A stretch of 64,000 nt of DNA, taken from assembly GCF_035046485.1 (NCBI RefSeq), contig NC_085138.1, forward strand, positions 295,102,256-295,166,255, read 5' to 3'. Under the pieces are notes generated by a model, which ran no database searches, had not been told where the DNA came from, and was given only the letters and a program-made list of their open reading frames with translations. Shown here in pieces: positions 45,966 through 56,744 of the stretch (positions are counted from its first letter, which is position 1; each line of letters starts with the position of its first letter). The translations under genes and the position numbers were made by a program. Source of the DNA: Aedes albopictus (Eukaryota; Arthropoda; Insecta; Diptera; Culicidae).

Positions 45966-46530
45966 TAGGGTGGGGCGGGGCAAGATGGGTCGCGGGGCAA
46001 GATGGGTCAGTGCCATTTTCGGGCGCATTACTCATGTACTCATGGGCCCATATAGCCGAGGCGGTAAACGCACGGGTATTCAGCATGACCATGCTGAGGG
46101 TGACGGGTTCGATTCCCGGTCGGTCCAGGATCTTTTCGAAAAGGAAATTTCCTTGACTTCCTTGGGCATAGAGTATCTTCGTGCTTGCCACACGATATAC
46201 ACATGCAAAATGGTCATTGGCAGAGGAAGCTCTCAGTTAAAAACTGTGGAAGTGCTCATTGAACACTAAGCTGAGAAGCAGGCTTTGTCCCAGTGAGGAC
46301 GTTACGCCGTTTGAACGTATTTTTGGAGCATTCAAAAGTTATTTATTTTTTATTACAAGACTATCTCATAAATGACTTCAATCAAGCATCGATTTTCAAG
46401 TCGCCTTAGGCCCACTCAAATCGTAAAGTTTTTTATATTCCAAATAATTTTATAAAATATTTTCTAGTAGCTCTTGTTTACTCAGTATGGGTATGGGGCA
46501 TTTATTACTTAAAAAGTGACCCATCTTGCC
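45966..46530. mobile_element. MITE with GGGGCAAGATGGGTC ends, split by a SINE
   Basis: The left end is TAGGGTGGGGCGGGGCAAGA; the right side has GTGACCCATCTTGCCC at about 46506-46522. A doubled GGGGCAAGATGGGTC block is at the left. The SINE at 46044-46308 lies inside. The exact right boundary is uncertain. Confidence 0.6.
46044..46308 (+). mobile_element. tRNA-derived SINE, copy 2
   Basis: Begins GGGCCCATATAGCCGAGGCG, contains GACGGGTTCGATTCCCGGTC and ends GAGGACGTTACGCC. It is nearly identical to the minus-strand copy at 26028-26291. Box A and box B are intact, so it could still carry an internal pol III promoter. Confidence 0.9.
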
Positions 46531-47292
46531 CGGCACTTTTTTCACGGCACAAAATCGAATACTTTACGAAACTGCTTGTTTAACATATTTTGTATTTAAT
46601 GAACTATTTATCGACTTTTAGCATAGCTAACTAGTGTATCAAAGAGTAGCGGACGAATACAAACCAATACGATTTGTATTTACAAAGTTACCCAAGTAAC
46701 AATTCCTTTGCTGATTGGTTTTGTTTTATTTTTATTAGGGTTTTATTGCAGCAATAAGTAAAACTCACAGTTTCATGACTACTTTTATGAAAACCATCGA
46801 TGAAATGTTTTATAATATACTTGAAAATATCCATATAGCCAGATTTCAAGAGTAAACAAAACTCTACGATATGTTAACCTTCTGACATTCATACCACAAT
46901 ACAACTGTTCAAACGCCCAACAGATGGCGATCCTTTCGATTAGTTACGACATCTGTTGGTGGAAAAGCAGAAACTACGGACACTGCTAGGTTTATTGTGG
47001 TCATCATAAAAGTAAACTTGCTTTCGTTTCATTTTCGCTAATTATGGTCGTCGCCATATTGAAGAATTAGCTGACGTGATTGAAAAATAGTTAATTTTGC
47101 TCAAATACGCAATGAATTGATAGTTTGCCGCCATTTCCATAACATGCTCACATAAATAAACTCTCTCTGCTGTGTTTTCTTGAGATTCGAGATAGTTTTA
47201 CTAAATTAACAAATTGATTTATTTCATTCCAAGATGATAATATTCATCAATTTCGAAGCGCATTAATTTTATGTTTCTGCAATCCCAAGATT
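46531..47292. other. Unclassified AT-rich sequence
   Basis: A CCCAAGTAAC block at about 46691 resembles the start of the hairpin MITE at 37137, but no opposite end was found. Otherwise nothing. Confidence 0.3.
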
Positions 47293-48537
47293 CCCGAGCA
47301 GAGGGGAATATCAAACTAATAACTATCAAATCACATAATCTGTTTTTATATCTTGTTTTGTTATTATTAACTTTTCAAGGCATCACTTTTCCATAATAAG
47401 TTTTGTTTGACAATCTTATTTTGTTATGGTCATGCTATTGATATACACCCATAAAATAATATTTTAATAATATTTTTTTGTTATGGAACAAATTTAGTAA
47501 TTTTTATCTCAATAGTATAAAGTGTTGAATTGAAAATAAATCATTCCAGATTTACATTATTAACAGCATATCGTCTAATTATCAGTTCCTCTAATTGGGA
47601 CTGAACGAGCTTTTCAACTTATTATATTATAAACTCTACAATAAATATGACATGTTTCTGCAGCATTTAGTTACATATATTCGTGACTATTCCATAGAGA
47701 GGTTCCATATAGTAAACTTCAGAATATTGTTCACCAAAACTACTTAGACTAATATTTTTTTTCTTAATTTTCGTCATTACATTAGGATTGAGTGGCCCAC
47801 ACAAAGCATACATTAGGAAGGGATAATTTTGAATATAATTTCCAAAGTGTTGAGTGATCTACTGGTTGAAATAAGTGAGCTGTGCAGAAATGAGCGATTT
47901 CGGTCGATATTTAGGGGTGACGCAAAGGGTTTAATTGGAATTTTCAATTAATTTTATCTAATAACTAGCAATGATTTTTATATATTCTAAACACTGATAT
48001 TCATATAGGATCTTGTACCATTTGGGGAGATGTATCTGTTTTAGGCACTTGCCAAAGTCAATTTCAAACCAATTGTTTTGAATTTTGGTATAGAGGGTTG
48101 ATAATGTACATAACTCATCTCGTGCCAACTAGGTATAAAATTGATTTAGTTATAGCCGAAAGTGCCCAAAATAGATACACCTGCCCAAATAGTATGAGAC
48201 CCTAGCACTCTATTGCTTACTTTATTATTAGTTTGAAATCATAACTAATTTTGCTTTCGGATTGTTATAAATAACTTTATAATAACAAATCTTGTTATTG
48301 AAATATTTTCCAAATTCATTGTTATTATGTTGTTATTGAAACTAACAAAACATGTTACTAAATTGATCGTTCAGGAACATTTTTTTGTTATGATTCTTGT
48401 TATTTTGCCGCTTATGACAGCCAAGTTCATAACATAATTTGTAATGTTAATAACATGAAAATAATTGATTTCATTACTCAGTTATTTTGGAAAAATAACA
48501 GATTTTCTTATGCTGTTGTTATTTCCTTCTGCTCGGG
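47293..48537. mobile_element. MITE, CCCGAGCAGAGGG family (related to copies at 832 and 20983)
   Basis: The ends are CCCGAGCAGAGGGGAATA and TATTTCCTTCTGCTCGGG-like, with TT (not TA) on each side. The interior is rich in TAACAA/TTGTTA blocks like its relatives, 1245 bp including a nested element at 48008-48202. No tRNA-like block was seen in this copy. Confidence 0.75.
48008..48202. mobile_element. Small nested MITE
   Basis: The left part GGATCTTGTACCATTTGGGG pairs with CCCAAATAGTATGAGACC, and both ends abut TA. Inside, TGTATCTGTTTTAGGCACTT pairs with AAGTGCCCAAAATAGATACA. It is 195 bp. Confidence 0.8.
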
Positions 48538-49141
48538 TTCACGGTAAAATTGAATGCGCATAAGCCTACCAACACAATAACTACTAAAATATTACTTTAA
48601 AATGATCTCTTTCTACTTACGAATGGTGTATCCTCCCGAACTTCACGTGCCATCGAAAAAGTTTATATGCATCTTGAGCTGTCATAGTTTTTGTTGAAAA
48701 AAAAAACAACAATCATAATAACCCTTTTTCGAAAATGGAAACATTTTCAACTAGGTTTTAAAACAGCTTTATTCCTACTCTTAAAACTCTCCAAGAGTGG
48801 TCCACTTAGCCGGAAGATGCTCTTAAAGAGGTTATCAAGAGGTTTTGATGTATAAATCAGTTTTATTGCAAGTTTTATAAAATTGCTCTTTACCTTTACA
48901 GATACTTATTTTTAAATGTTCTGTTAGTGATACAACAACAAACAAACAAATTGGCATGCTCTTGAAAATGTCGTATTCCCTCCCTCTCCGAGGCCACTAC
49001 AATGAAAGACCAGTAATGACCAGCATGAAAATGATCTCAAATTTACCATGGCAAAACATGCCGTCAATGTGTTTTAACTGTCAGATCCAAAAACCTGTTT
49101 GATTTTTGGTTAAGGTACGTTAGGTGTTCAAAAGATTCCTA
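48538..49141. other. Unclassified sequence
   Basis: No ORF, terminal repeat or domain recognised. Confidence 0.3.
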
Positions 49142-49585
49142 CACAGCAAATTATTTTGTAATATCCAGGCGCGCAATTTCTGGCGACGTATCCAATTTCT
49201 AACGTAATTTCACTCGGTTACATCGTTTTCCAACAATTATCACACTCACCATGCACACCCTGGTTGGCACCGGAAAGTATCAACAAACCCATTCGAGCAG
49301 ATACCTAGAAGCAGTATCATGTTTATCATACTCCTTTTAGCTCGGTGAAATAGCCGAGAGGTATGGGATATGCCTCACAATCAACGGATCTGTGTACGAC
49401 TCCATGCCAATATTTTATTTATATATGATTCATCTAACGATTCGGTTCTAGCGATTGCTAGACCCACTTTCAAGCGGCGGCGGCTAATTTGCTGCGTGAA
49501 AAGAATGTAATTTGTACATCACTTTTACGATGCGACTGATGTGCAGCGAAAATGATGTGATATCACAAGATTTTTTTTTGCTGTG
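49142..49585. mobile_element. TA-flanked MITE with CACAGCAAA ends
   Basis: The left CACAGCAAATTATTTTGTAA and right TTTTTTTTTGCTGTG are inverted repeats next to TA. The subterminal GATATC also matches. It is 444 bp. A tRNA-like stretch (GGTGAAATAGCCGAGAGGTA, later GTGTACGACTCCATGCC) is present near 49345-49412. Confidence 0.7.
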
Positions 49586-49820
49586 TAGGGTTTCGCGAGA
49601 AGAAGAGCTCTAGAAAAAAATTGCTTGACCACCTCTAGGAGGCAGTCCGCCACTCTTTGTGGGCCAGGGTGCCCCGACGTAAAAGGAAAAAGAAGAGGAA
49701 GTAATCTGCAAGATTACGGTTTAACTCAGAATCCATATGTATTGAGTAAACAAATACTTCTGCCCCCCCGGGTGTACAGATGATGCAGGTTTGTCGGTAT
49801 AATTTATTTGGCCCTTTCCA
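49586..49820. other. Short unclassified spacer
   Basis: No recognisable signal; a CCCCCCCGGG run lies near 49765. Confidence 0.3.
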
Positions 49821-50005
49821 GACGGGCTTGGTGGTCTAGTGGCTACCGCTTCTGATTCGTATGCAGAAGATCATAGGTTCAATCCCTGGCCCGTCCCTTT
49901 CATCCTACTTTGTAACTTTCTATCCACTTTCTCTCTCTCTCTTCTCTACATATACAACTCATGTATATTCATATGTTCATAGCCATCGCTAGAACCAGAA
50001 ACAAA
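49821..50005 (+). mobile_element. Feilai-like tRNA-derived SINE
   Basis: Head with box A (GGTGGTCTAGTGGCTACCGC) and box B (ATAGGTTCAATCCCTGG), acceptor-like GACGGGC pairing with GCCCGTC, then a CT-rich body and a CATCGCTAGAACCAGAAAC tail with A-rich end. This layout recalls Feilai of Aedes, recognised from memory. The anticodon loop is too long for a real tRNA. Confidence 0.75.
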
Positions 50006-50007
50006 TA

Positions 50008-50922
50008 GGGTAAAAAATATAATTTGGACATGTATGTAATTTGGACATGCACGGCAATGTATGTCTTGTTCCGGAGAACTAATTAAAGTAGATACTTCTT
50101 AATATGCATTATTGAATCAAACAGACCATATTTTGATGACTTACGTTGAAAATACGCCTAACAATTACGAATTTACTTCAAAATTATCAAATATGTAAAT
50201 TAATTTCACTAAAACCCCTCAAATGCACAGGTATGCAAGACGACATACACTTCACAGTCACATACAATATTCACCCCAAAATCGTTAAAATAATAATTGT
50301 AAGAAATTTAAATGCCTTATTGCAATGAAAAATGTTCAATAAAGAAGCATTAGGCAGCCAATCTCTTAACATTCATCTAGAGCGCCTAAAATAGGTGGTG
50401 TCCAAAATACATTGCATGTTTTCTACTGTTAATATATTTTGGTCATCTGACGAACTACATGGGGATGCTGTGCGATTGCATACTTGGAGGCGTATTCTGT
50501 GGGTCTAGCGATATTTCCTCGATTTTAACAAAAACTGTAATAGTTATCAAAATAGATGCCTGTTAAGCGAAGAAATTTGATTATTTGCAAGAAAATAGTT
50601 GTTAATATATGCTACTTCTATGATCTAGCAGTATTCCTGGCTAAACATTGAGATAATTGCCCTGTCCAAATTATATATATCTGAGGGTGTCCAAAACATA
50701 TATTCGGTGTCCAAAATGCTATTCTTTAGAGGTGAGTGAAAATTGTGATTTTCTTAGCTTAAAATACTTTCGTTAAGGTTTTTGTCACCAGGAACGCAAA
50801 GTACAATCATATTATAAGCATATTAGTAACTTTGCAAAATAAGGAAGCTTTGCTTTCTAAGGAAGCTAGGGGACGATTTTTCCAACATTGTCCTCAGCCT
50901 GTCCAAAATACATGAATTACCC
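50008..50922. mobile_element. TA-flanked MITE truncating the hAT gene
   Basis: The ends GGGTAAAAAATATAATTTGG and CCAAAATACATGAATTACCC are inverted repeats next to TA (50006-50007 and 50923-50924). The interior repeats GTCCAAAA and TGGACA several times. It is 915 bp and noncoding. Its right TA lies in the last recognisable codons of the hAT transposase. Confidence 0.85.
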
Positions 50923-51366
50923 TATGTTGTTCCGAAATTCTTGCTGTCCTTGATCCATAGATTCTTCGTGGGTTTCGGTGGTCGATAGTTGATCTAGTCG
51001 CTTATTCAACGCCAGCAAGTATTTCTAAAAAAAGTACACAATTTTTAACAATATTCACAAAATATAGTGTACGAGTGAACTAAAAATAAGTAGTTACATA
51101 CCTTCACTTCCTCTTTGTCTTCAGCAGAGATGCGCTTGGATCCAATATAATTGAATCTAGGATCAAGGTACACACATGCTTTAAAAGCTGTGCTTCCTTT
51201 TATTTTCTGCATCCTGAACTCCATCGCTTTCATCAGTTTCTTTGCCAGTGTATTTCCATTAATAGTTTTCAATTTCGCCATGCATGTCAGCCAATCCACG
51301 TAGAGCTGTGAGAGAGGTACAAGGTTCTTCTGAAGCTGCATTGTTAGAACAAACATCGGTTCGAAA

Positions 51367-51662
51367 AATAAAAGAAAATCGGGTTAAGTACGGTTCCTTT
51401 GAATTCCACTAAGAATTTGCATCCTTTGACAGATACGTATTTCGACCTCAACTGTAAGGTCGTCTTCAGTGTCTTGTACTTGACTCGACTCGAGTCAAGT
51501 ACAAGACACTGAAGACGACCTTACAGTTGAGGTCGAAATACGTATCTGTCAAAGGATGCAAATTCTTAGTGGAATTCAAAGGAACCGTACTTAACCCGAT
51601 TTTCTTTTATTTACAGATATTCCCCTAACAAGCCCAGGTTAATCATCATCATCGGTTCGAAA
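51367..51662. mobile_element. Palindromic retro-type insertion in hAT exon 3
   Basis: CATCGGTTCGAAA is present at 51354-51366 and 51650-51662, a 13-bp target duplication. Removing 296 bp restores the exon frame (2 + 102 codons). The insert is a perfect 247-bp palindrome (51366-51612, centre at 51489) followed by a 37-nt tail ending AATCATCAT. The arms share GACAGATACGTATTTCGACC and CTTCAGTGTC with dispersed mosquito repeats, including 45090-45135. Confidence 0.9.
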
Positions 51663-52234
51663 GCTTCACAAAATTTACCAATGAAAGTCCAGTGACGAGT
51701 GAAAACTGAGGATGAAAACATAGGATTAATGTTGGGGAATTAAAGTATTTTTTAATTTAATTGAAAAATTAATGTGAATGAAATCAAGTATACAGTCAAG
51801 ATTCCTATAGGTTGGATTCGGCCGTGAGGAATTCTTATAGTACTGCTAGGTACTGATGGTCCGCACTATACACGTGTCATATGAGATTTGAGCTAATTGT
51901 GAGACATGCCTTCATTTAGGCATTGTTTTTACTACGTGGATTCTCAGTGCGGATTTCTTCTATACCAATTAACCGAACTATAGGAATGTTGACTGTACTC
52001 AGCTTCCCGAATAGGTGGAAAAATCTGATGAATAGCATATTCAGTTATGATTGATTGAATTACTGAAGAGCAAAAACTGATATTGGTTTGATTGATATAA
52101 GAGGCAAAAGAACATAAATAATAGCAAAATCTAATATGGTGAACTACTCAATAATAGCTCGTTAAGATATTACAAGATACAAAACAATAGCAGAACAGAT
52201 TTGTCACTATTTTCTAGAAAAAAAAAAATGTCAG

Positions 52235-52335
52235 CATGCAGCATCGAATCTACGATCTTAGGATTCACAGGCGGCGATGCTTACCACTAAACTGTGACTG
52301 GCTATTGTAAATAACATGGGAATAAGAGCATGCGG
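52235..52335 (-). repeat. tRNA-like SINE head in hAT intron 2
   Basis: On the minus strand TAGTGGTAAGCATCGCCGCC (box A-like) is followed by GTAGATTCGATGCTGC (box B-like), with an anticodon-stem-like TGTGAATCC between them. The ends of the element were not resolved. It is not a functional tRNA. Confidence 0.5.
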
Positions 52336-53721
52336 TTCCTCGTTTCCACAGCTCAGAAGGGGGCACATGGCATTTCACTAACATTGAGCCATCTCTATGG
52401 GTGTGTGTGTTCCATTTCGTGCAGAAGAGCTTAAGTTGTTCTTATGTAGAAATTTTCAGCTATTTCGACAAGAACAAAAACTGATATCATATCACTTTTA
52501 AGCTATTCGTGCGATATTTATTAGATTTTTGAATAACTCATCAAAATCACATCGAGCTATGACAGCAAAAAGTGTTCCATTTGAGATATGATTTAGATAT
52601 TCTCGTCTACCCGGGTAGTGTAATTCAAACAATGTTATACAAATCGATTGATTATTTTTAGTTACACAGTTTGATACACATAGTAGCTACTAAATTCAAG
52701 TCGATTGAAATGAAAATGAGCTACAAAGGCAAGAGCCGCTTGAACAGAACTTGCACAAATACTCCGTATCCTATTGTACGAACCAGTAGTTCAGAATTAT
52801 GACCAGAGATTTCAAAGAAAATTTTAATAGGATAAAACAGTTCTAGATTATTTATGTACATGCCAACCACTTACCTATGGTTGAGTCTTGATTTTTCAGC
52901 ATGCCCAAAATGGGATGTTCCTTCAAGGACCTAACATACTTCAGCAATAAGTACCACACATTCCAACGGGTTTCATTCACTTTCGGAGGAGCCGGAAACT
53001 TGTAACATTTGAACATGTGTTGGAATTCCTTGTGGCGCTTCTTAATGCATATTTTGTCGATCTCGTTGAGTCGACGTTTATACGGCTTCATGACATCCCA
53101 GACTGCTATGTGCACCACACCTGATGCTTTCGAGTAGATCAATTTCCTCGTCTTCACCAGTACAATCCAATGAAATATGATCATCTCCTTCTCCATCCAC
53201 AAAATCGTCTGCAATCGGATCGTCCTCTTCAGCCAGGTGTACTTCTTCGTCGTCGTCGTTATTATCAGAATCTTCTTCATCTTTGACCTCAACGTATTGC
53301 ATGATATTATGTTCCCCTTGGAAAATGGAAGAAAGCGGTGCATGCTCATTTGTTTCGCGATGGGATAGTAATGCTTTCAAGCACTTCACGGATGCAACCA
53401 TATTGGCGCCATTATCGTGAGTGACCGTTAGAACCTGCTGTAGGTCAACACCGATTAGTTGAAGCTCCTCTTCCATAACTTTTTGTAGATTTTCTTTGGT
53501 CTGGCGTTCGATCATTTCGTGAACAGCTGCAAGAGCATTCAAATAAAATGAAATACTTATGTAATGATAGTTTTTTAAATATCTGGAAAAATGATTTAAA
53601 AAGAAAAGCACCCTAAATAGGATGTCTTTTAATAAATGTTTTTTTTTTAATAAGGTCTGAGTGTCATTTGCAATTTTTGAGTGACCCTTTATATAGTGCA
53701 AAAAAGTGTGCTTGTACATAC

Positions 53722-54307
53722 CGAGATGTCTTATGCGAACTTGTCCATTTTCATCGATGAACTGCAGATTTATTCCAAAAACTGATCTGCCTTTTCGGGT
53801 TGCGGAATCGATTTTAAGGCACAGCACTTTTTCTTTCAACTCTTCGGTGATCACTTTGCGCAGAAGCATACCCGCATTTCCGATCAACTCGGTCAGTAAT
53901 TCCGGTGACATTTTCAATCCCGCCGCGTTCCACAACGGGGCGATTAATGTTTTTGTTCCTGACCATTCCGGGAAACGCAAGGGCATGTTGTTTTCAGTTG
54001 CCATTTGTAGCGTACCAAGAATAACTTGGCTCACAGAAGACTCCACAATTAGCTTCGATGTGCGAGGTTTTTTAACTGGAGGCTCTTCCTTCAGCACAAA
54101 TCCGAGCTCTTTGGCGACATTAGGGTGACAGCTGACTAAATGTCGCTTGAAGTTTCCGGGAACGAACACTGTTTGCACATAATTACACTGCATATTTTCA
54201 TCGCAGTTAGCACGGCAGCGATACCGTATCGTTTTACCATCTGCACCCGCGATTTCTTCAACAACGCTTAACACCACATCCCTCTGCAGCTTCCGTTTTT
54301 CACTCAT
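53722..54307 (-). CDS. hAT transposase exon 1 (BED finger and N-terminal core)
   Basis: 195 codons plus one base. Starts at ATG 54305-54307 and ends at a CTCG-GTATGT donor, phase 1. It joins to 53526, where GCTGTTCACGAAATG reads AVHEMIERQ, the normal continuation. Intronic translation (LHYIKGHSK and onward) is not part of the protein. This exon is undamaged. Confidence 0.85.
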
Positions 54308-54940
54308 AGTGATTCACTTTCACGCGATATTTTGAACTAAAATCGCCGCGATAATCTCCGGTACAATTTTCACCTCGTTCTCACTCTGCTGTGTTCGAGT
54401 AGCTTTCCGATAACTTTGATAGGTGAGTGAACACCACCATGAGAGCGTGAGTGCCTTTGTTGACATGCACCACTGAGACTGGAAATTTTTATCCCAACGA
54501 AAAAGTGACAGCTGCGTTCATTGCCTAAGCGATGAAACAATGCATGGCGAGTTTGAAGATCCCAATCGGCCAAAAAATCAAAGTGAATGTTCATCGATAC
54601 GATTACTCGGAACCTTGCCCGCAGGAAACACTTTTTCCCAACTTTTTCCCGCTTTATCCATTACATTATATGTGTTTCACAATTCTTGAGCTGTTTTGAC
54701 TATCGTGGACCGCCCATACTAATATTAGTATATATAAATCAGTTGGTAACCAAAACTTCAAAATAATGAATTTTGGCTCCGTAAGGCCAAAAACTCGATT
54801 GAGCCCATTTTTAATAAACAATACAAAAACGCATTTAGAATGCATATATGCATAAAATTAAGTGGTTTCATCATAAAACTCGAGAGAATCATATTTATGG
54901 CCGCCCTTATATGGGGCTGGAACCACTGTGCAGCGGTAAA
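54308..54940. other. hAT upstream region and spacer
   Basis: Should contain the 5' terminal repeat of the hAT element, but since the 3' end is lost no pair can be matched. The minus-strand frame at 54370-54594 has no recognisable domain. Confidence 0.3.
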
Positions 54941-54944
54941 ATTA

Positions 54945-55107
54945 GCAGTTTTGGACGTGAAGAAGAGATGTGAAGAAGAGTTAGGAGACTACGCTTCAGT
55001 TACGGCAGTTGTCCACGGGGAGGGGAATGTTGCCGCACTCACTGTGCGAAACGATCAGTCCGATTTGTCAGTGATCCAACTGACCGTTCCTTCGCGTACC
55101 GTTTAAT
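54945..55107 (+). CDS. Coding-like exon candidate, unrecognised
   Basis: After an acceptor-like CCACTGTGCAG at 54944, the frame reads KLAVLDVKKRCEEELGDYAS, then VTAVVHGEGNVAALTVRNDQ, and ends at TAA after about 54 codons. The composition looks like real protein, with an amphipathic start and a beta-rich end. The frame is open upstream to 54840 (the longer frame starts at ATG 54840). It lies just left of the 16-bp terminal repeat at 55213. I recognise no family and found no companion exon. Confidence 0.3.
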
Positions 55108-55598
55108 GGTCAACCAGATGACCACTACAATGACACCAACGGAGCTCGTATTGCTCATGGATGCGAACAATAGCCTGGTATCTTCGAGTATTAACTGAAC
55201 AATCTAAACGTGAATAGACCATTCCCGTCCGAACTAACCCCCCATTTTCTTATTTTTTTCGAAAGATATCCATTTTTAAAGATGTTTGACGCTTTCAGAT
55301 TTTTTTTATATGCGCTGCTGAATTTCTTACAAATTTTCAAAAACTGAGAATTTCACCACTTTAAGTAGCAAAAATCGCCATGCGAAGTAGTTTTTGGTAA
55401 CCCTAAGAGTGGTGAACATTTTGTTCACCTCTCAAAAAAGGGCGACTCTTGGGAGCCCTATTTCGGTATGCTTGTTTACATTCTGAAACGTCAAAGATTG
55501 CAGCGCAAGTGCCGATGCTTGCAAACTAGGACCTTGCAAAGGGAATAGTTCTGCGGAATTGAAAAAACCGAGCACTTATTGCCAAAAACAACTCAAAG

Positions 55599-55893
55599 AT
55601 GCTGCCAAAGATAGATACAAGGTGAGCGGTCGACATTCGGTAGCGGCAGTATAATTTTCAGGTTTTATTTATGGTGTAGGCTTGGCAGTGTCGACAAGGC
55701 GATCGTCACGATCCGTGAACCGAACGAAGTGATAGGAATTGCTGCGGGAATTACCAAAGAAGCCGGAGAAGTGCTTCAGTTTATGGCTCAGCAAAGCCGT
55801 CGAAAGCTCAAGATACGTGATGTGGCCCTGGGAAATTTAAACAACCCGGCCGTTCCATTGAGAGCAAATGATCCACGGTTTGTAGCTGGGTGA
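55599..55893 (+). CDS. Two-exon small gene candidate, unrecognised
   Basis: ATG 55599 opens 23 nt (MLPKIDT) to a CAAG-GTGAGC donor. Either of two acceptors, ATAATTTTCAG (exon from 55662) or GCTTGGCAG (exon from 55689), joins in frame, giving 84 or 75 residues ending at TGA 55891-55893. The body reads SVDKAIVTIREPNEVIGIAA, GITKEAGEVLQFMAQQSRR, KLKIRDVALGNLNNPAVPL and then RANDPRF. It is lysine- and arginine-rich in the middle with an amphipathic N-terminal half, and has no signal peptide. No family recognised. It lies within the TIR-bounded region. It could be a captured or domesticated gene, or the remnant of a longer one, since sequence beyond the stop also looks partly coding in another frame (to about 56150, followed by AATAAATAAA). 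Confidence 0.45.
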
Positions 55894-56225
55894 AGGATGC
55901 AATGATCGGGACCAGGATTTCCGGAGCCGGAACGCAGCCCGGCCGGAGCTACTGTGCATAGTGAGTGCCAAGGAGAATAATTTGGGAGTTGGATTATTTC
56001 CACGTGGCCGTCATCCACGACACCAAACAATGCGGTCTATAAATCTACTGCCTTACAGACCAGCAAGACAAGAAGGTTCCACGAATGTCGGCATCGACGC
56101 TGAAGCCAGTAACAATGTCATGCTGATCAACATTTGTTACCTTTCTTAATTCAATTACGAGATTTTCAACATCACTATGACTTGCGCCGTTTGCATTATA
56201 TGTAGTTCGAATAATAAATAAATTA
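55894..56225 (+). other. Trailing coding-like sequence and possible polyadenylation site
   Basis: A frame through 55900-56149 (ARPELLCIVSAKENNLGVGL, then arginine-rich) is open for about 80 codons and is followed by AATAATAAATAAA at about 56210-56222. It may be the 3' part of the preceding gene after a frameshift, or its 3' UTR. Confidence 0.3.
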
Positions 56226-56433
56226 TTGTTAACTAGCTTTAGAGCAATAGTTGTTTGTCATACCACGCCCTACAATGTCCGGAACTGTCCCATTGATGTT
56301 CTTTTTCAGTGTTTCCCAAAGCCGCTTTTCACGGCGCCACAACGTCTTTTTTCTCATTCAAGTGTGCCAAAATGAAACACTTCCTAATCTGTGGCTCTAC
56401 CGTTCCCACTGGAACTTGGCCTGCCTTCCTTCA

Positions 56434-56640
56434 ACTTAGTGTTCTTTGAGCACTTCCACAGTTATTAATTGAAGGGCTTTCTTTGCCTGCTATAGCATGA
56501 ATTTGCTTATCGTGAGGCAAGTACAATGATACACTATGCCTTGGGAAGTCGAGAAAAGTATCTGTCCCGAATGGGAATCGAGACCGCCGTCTCCTCCGGA
56601 TTGACGATCCAAAGCCTTACCCACAAGGCTAACGGAGACC
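56434..56640 (-). mobile_element. Diverged tRNA-derived SINE
   Basis: The minus-strand head reads GGTCTCCGTTAGCCTTGTGG (box A-like), then GGTCTCGATTCCCATTC (box B-like) and a body ending GTGCTCAAAGAACACTAAG. It shares the body with the SINEs at 26028 and 46044 but has a different head, so it is a separate subfamily. Confidence 0.75.
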
Positions 56641-56744
56641 AAAAATGGCACACACCATTGACAAAAACAATACGAGCTAAGGTAACAAAGGGTGATGTCA
56701 TGCAAACATCGACTTTTTAACCCCCCTCCCCCTTCTGTTCATTC

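Larger units (their letters stand above)
50925..54307 (-). pseudogene. hAT superfamily transposase, spliced, inactivated
   Basis: Four exons can be read on the minus strand: 54307-53722, 53526-52875, 51705-51102 (with a 296-bp insertion) and 51024 to about 50925. The introns are 195, 1169 and 77 bp, with GTATGT, GTAAGT and GTATGT donors and AG acceptors; phases agree apart from one frameshift in exon 2. Exon 1 starts MSEKRKLQRD and has a BED-like zinc finger (C31, C35 or C41, H56, H61) and the DSATRKGRS segment around the first catalytic Asp. Exon 2 has VTHDNGANM (second Asp region), an acidic insert, then NETRWNVWYLLL. Exon 3 has WTFIGKFCEAFEP and VYLDPRFN. The C-terminal dimerisation end is missing beyond 50925. 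Damage: an ~11-nt deletion near 53107, the insertion in exon 3, and 3' truncation at the TA-flanked MITE. It acted as a DNA transposase in the nucleus; now non-functional. Confidence 0.9.

Noticed and set aside
46691..47292. Second copy of the CCCAAGTAACA hairpin MITE
   Set aside because: Only the first ten bases match the element at 37137 and no complementary end was found.
51366..51612. Transcription terminator or structured RNA
   Set aside because: The perfect palindrome is explained by an insertion with a 13-bp target duplication inside an exon.
52852..53368. ORFs overlapping the hAT transposase in other frames, and the apparent in-frame reading through intron 1 and past the exon 2 donor
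   Set aside because: Splice signals and family motifs show which frame is coding; the rest are shadows or intron sequence.
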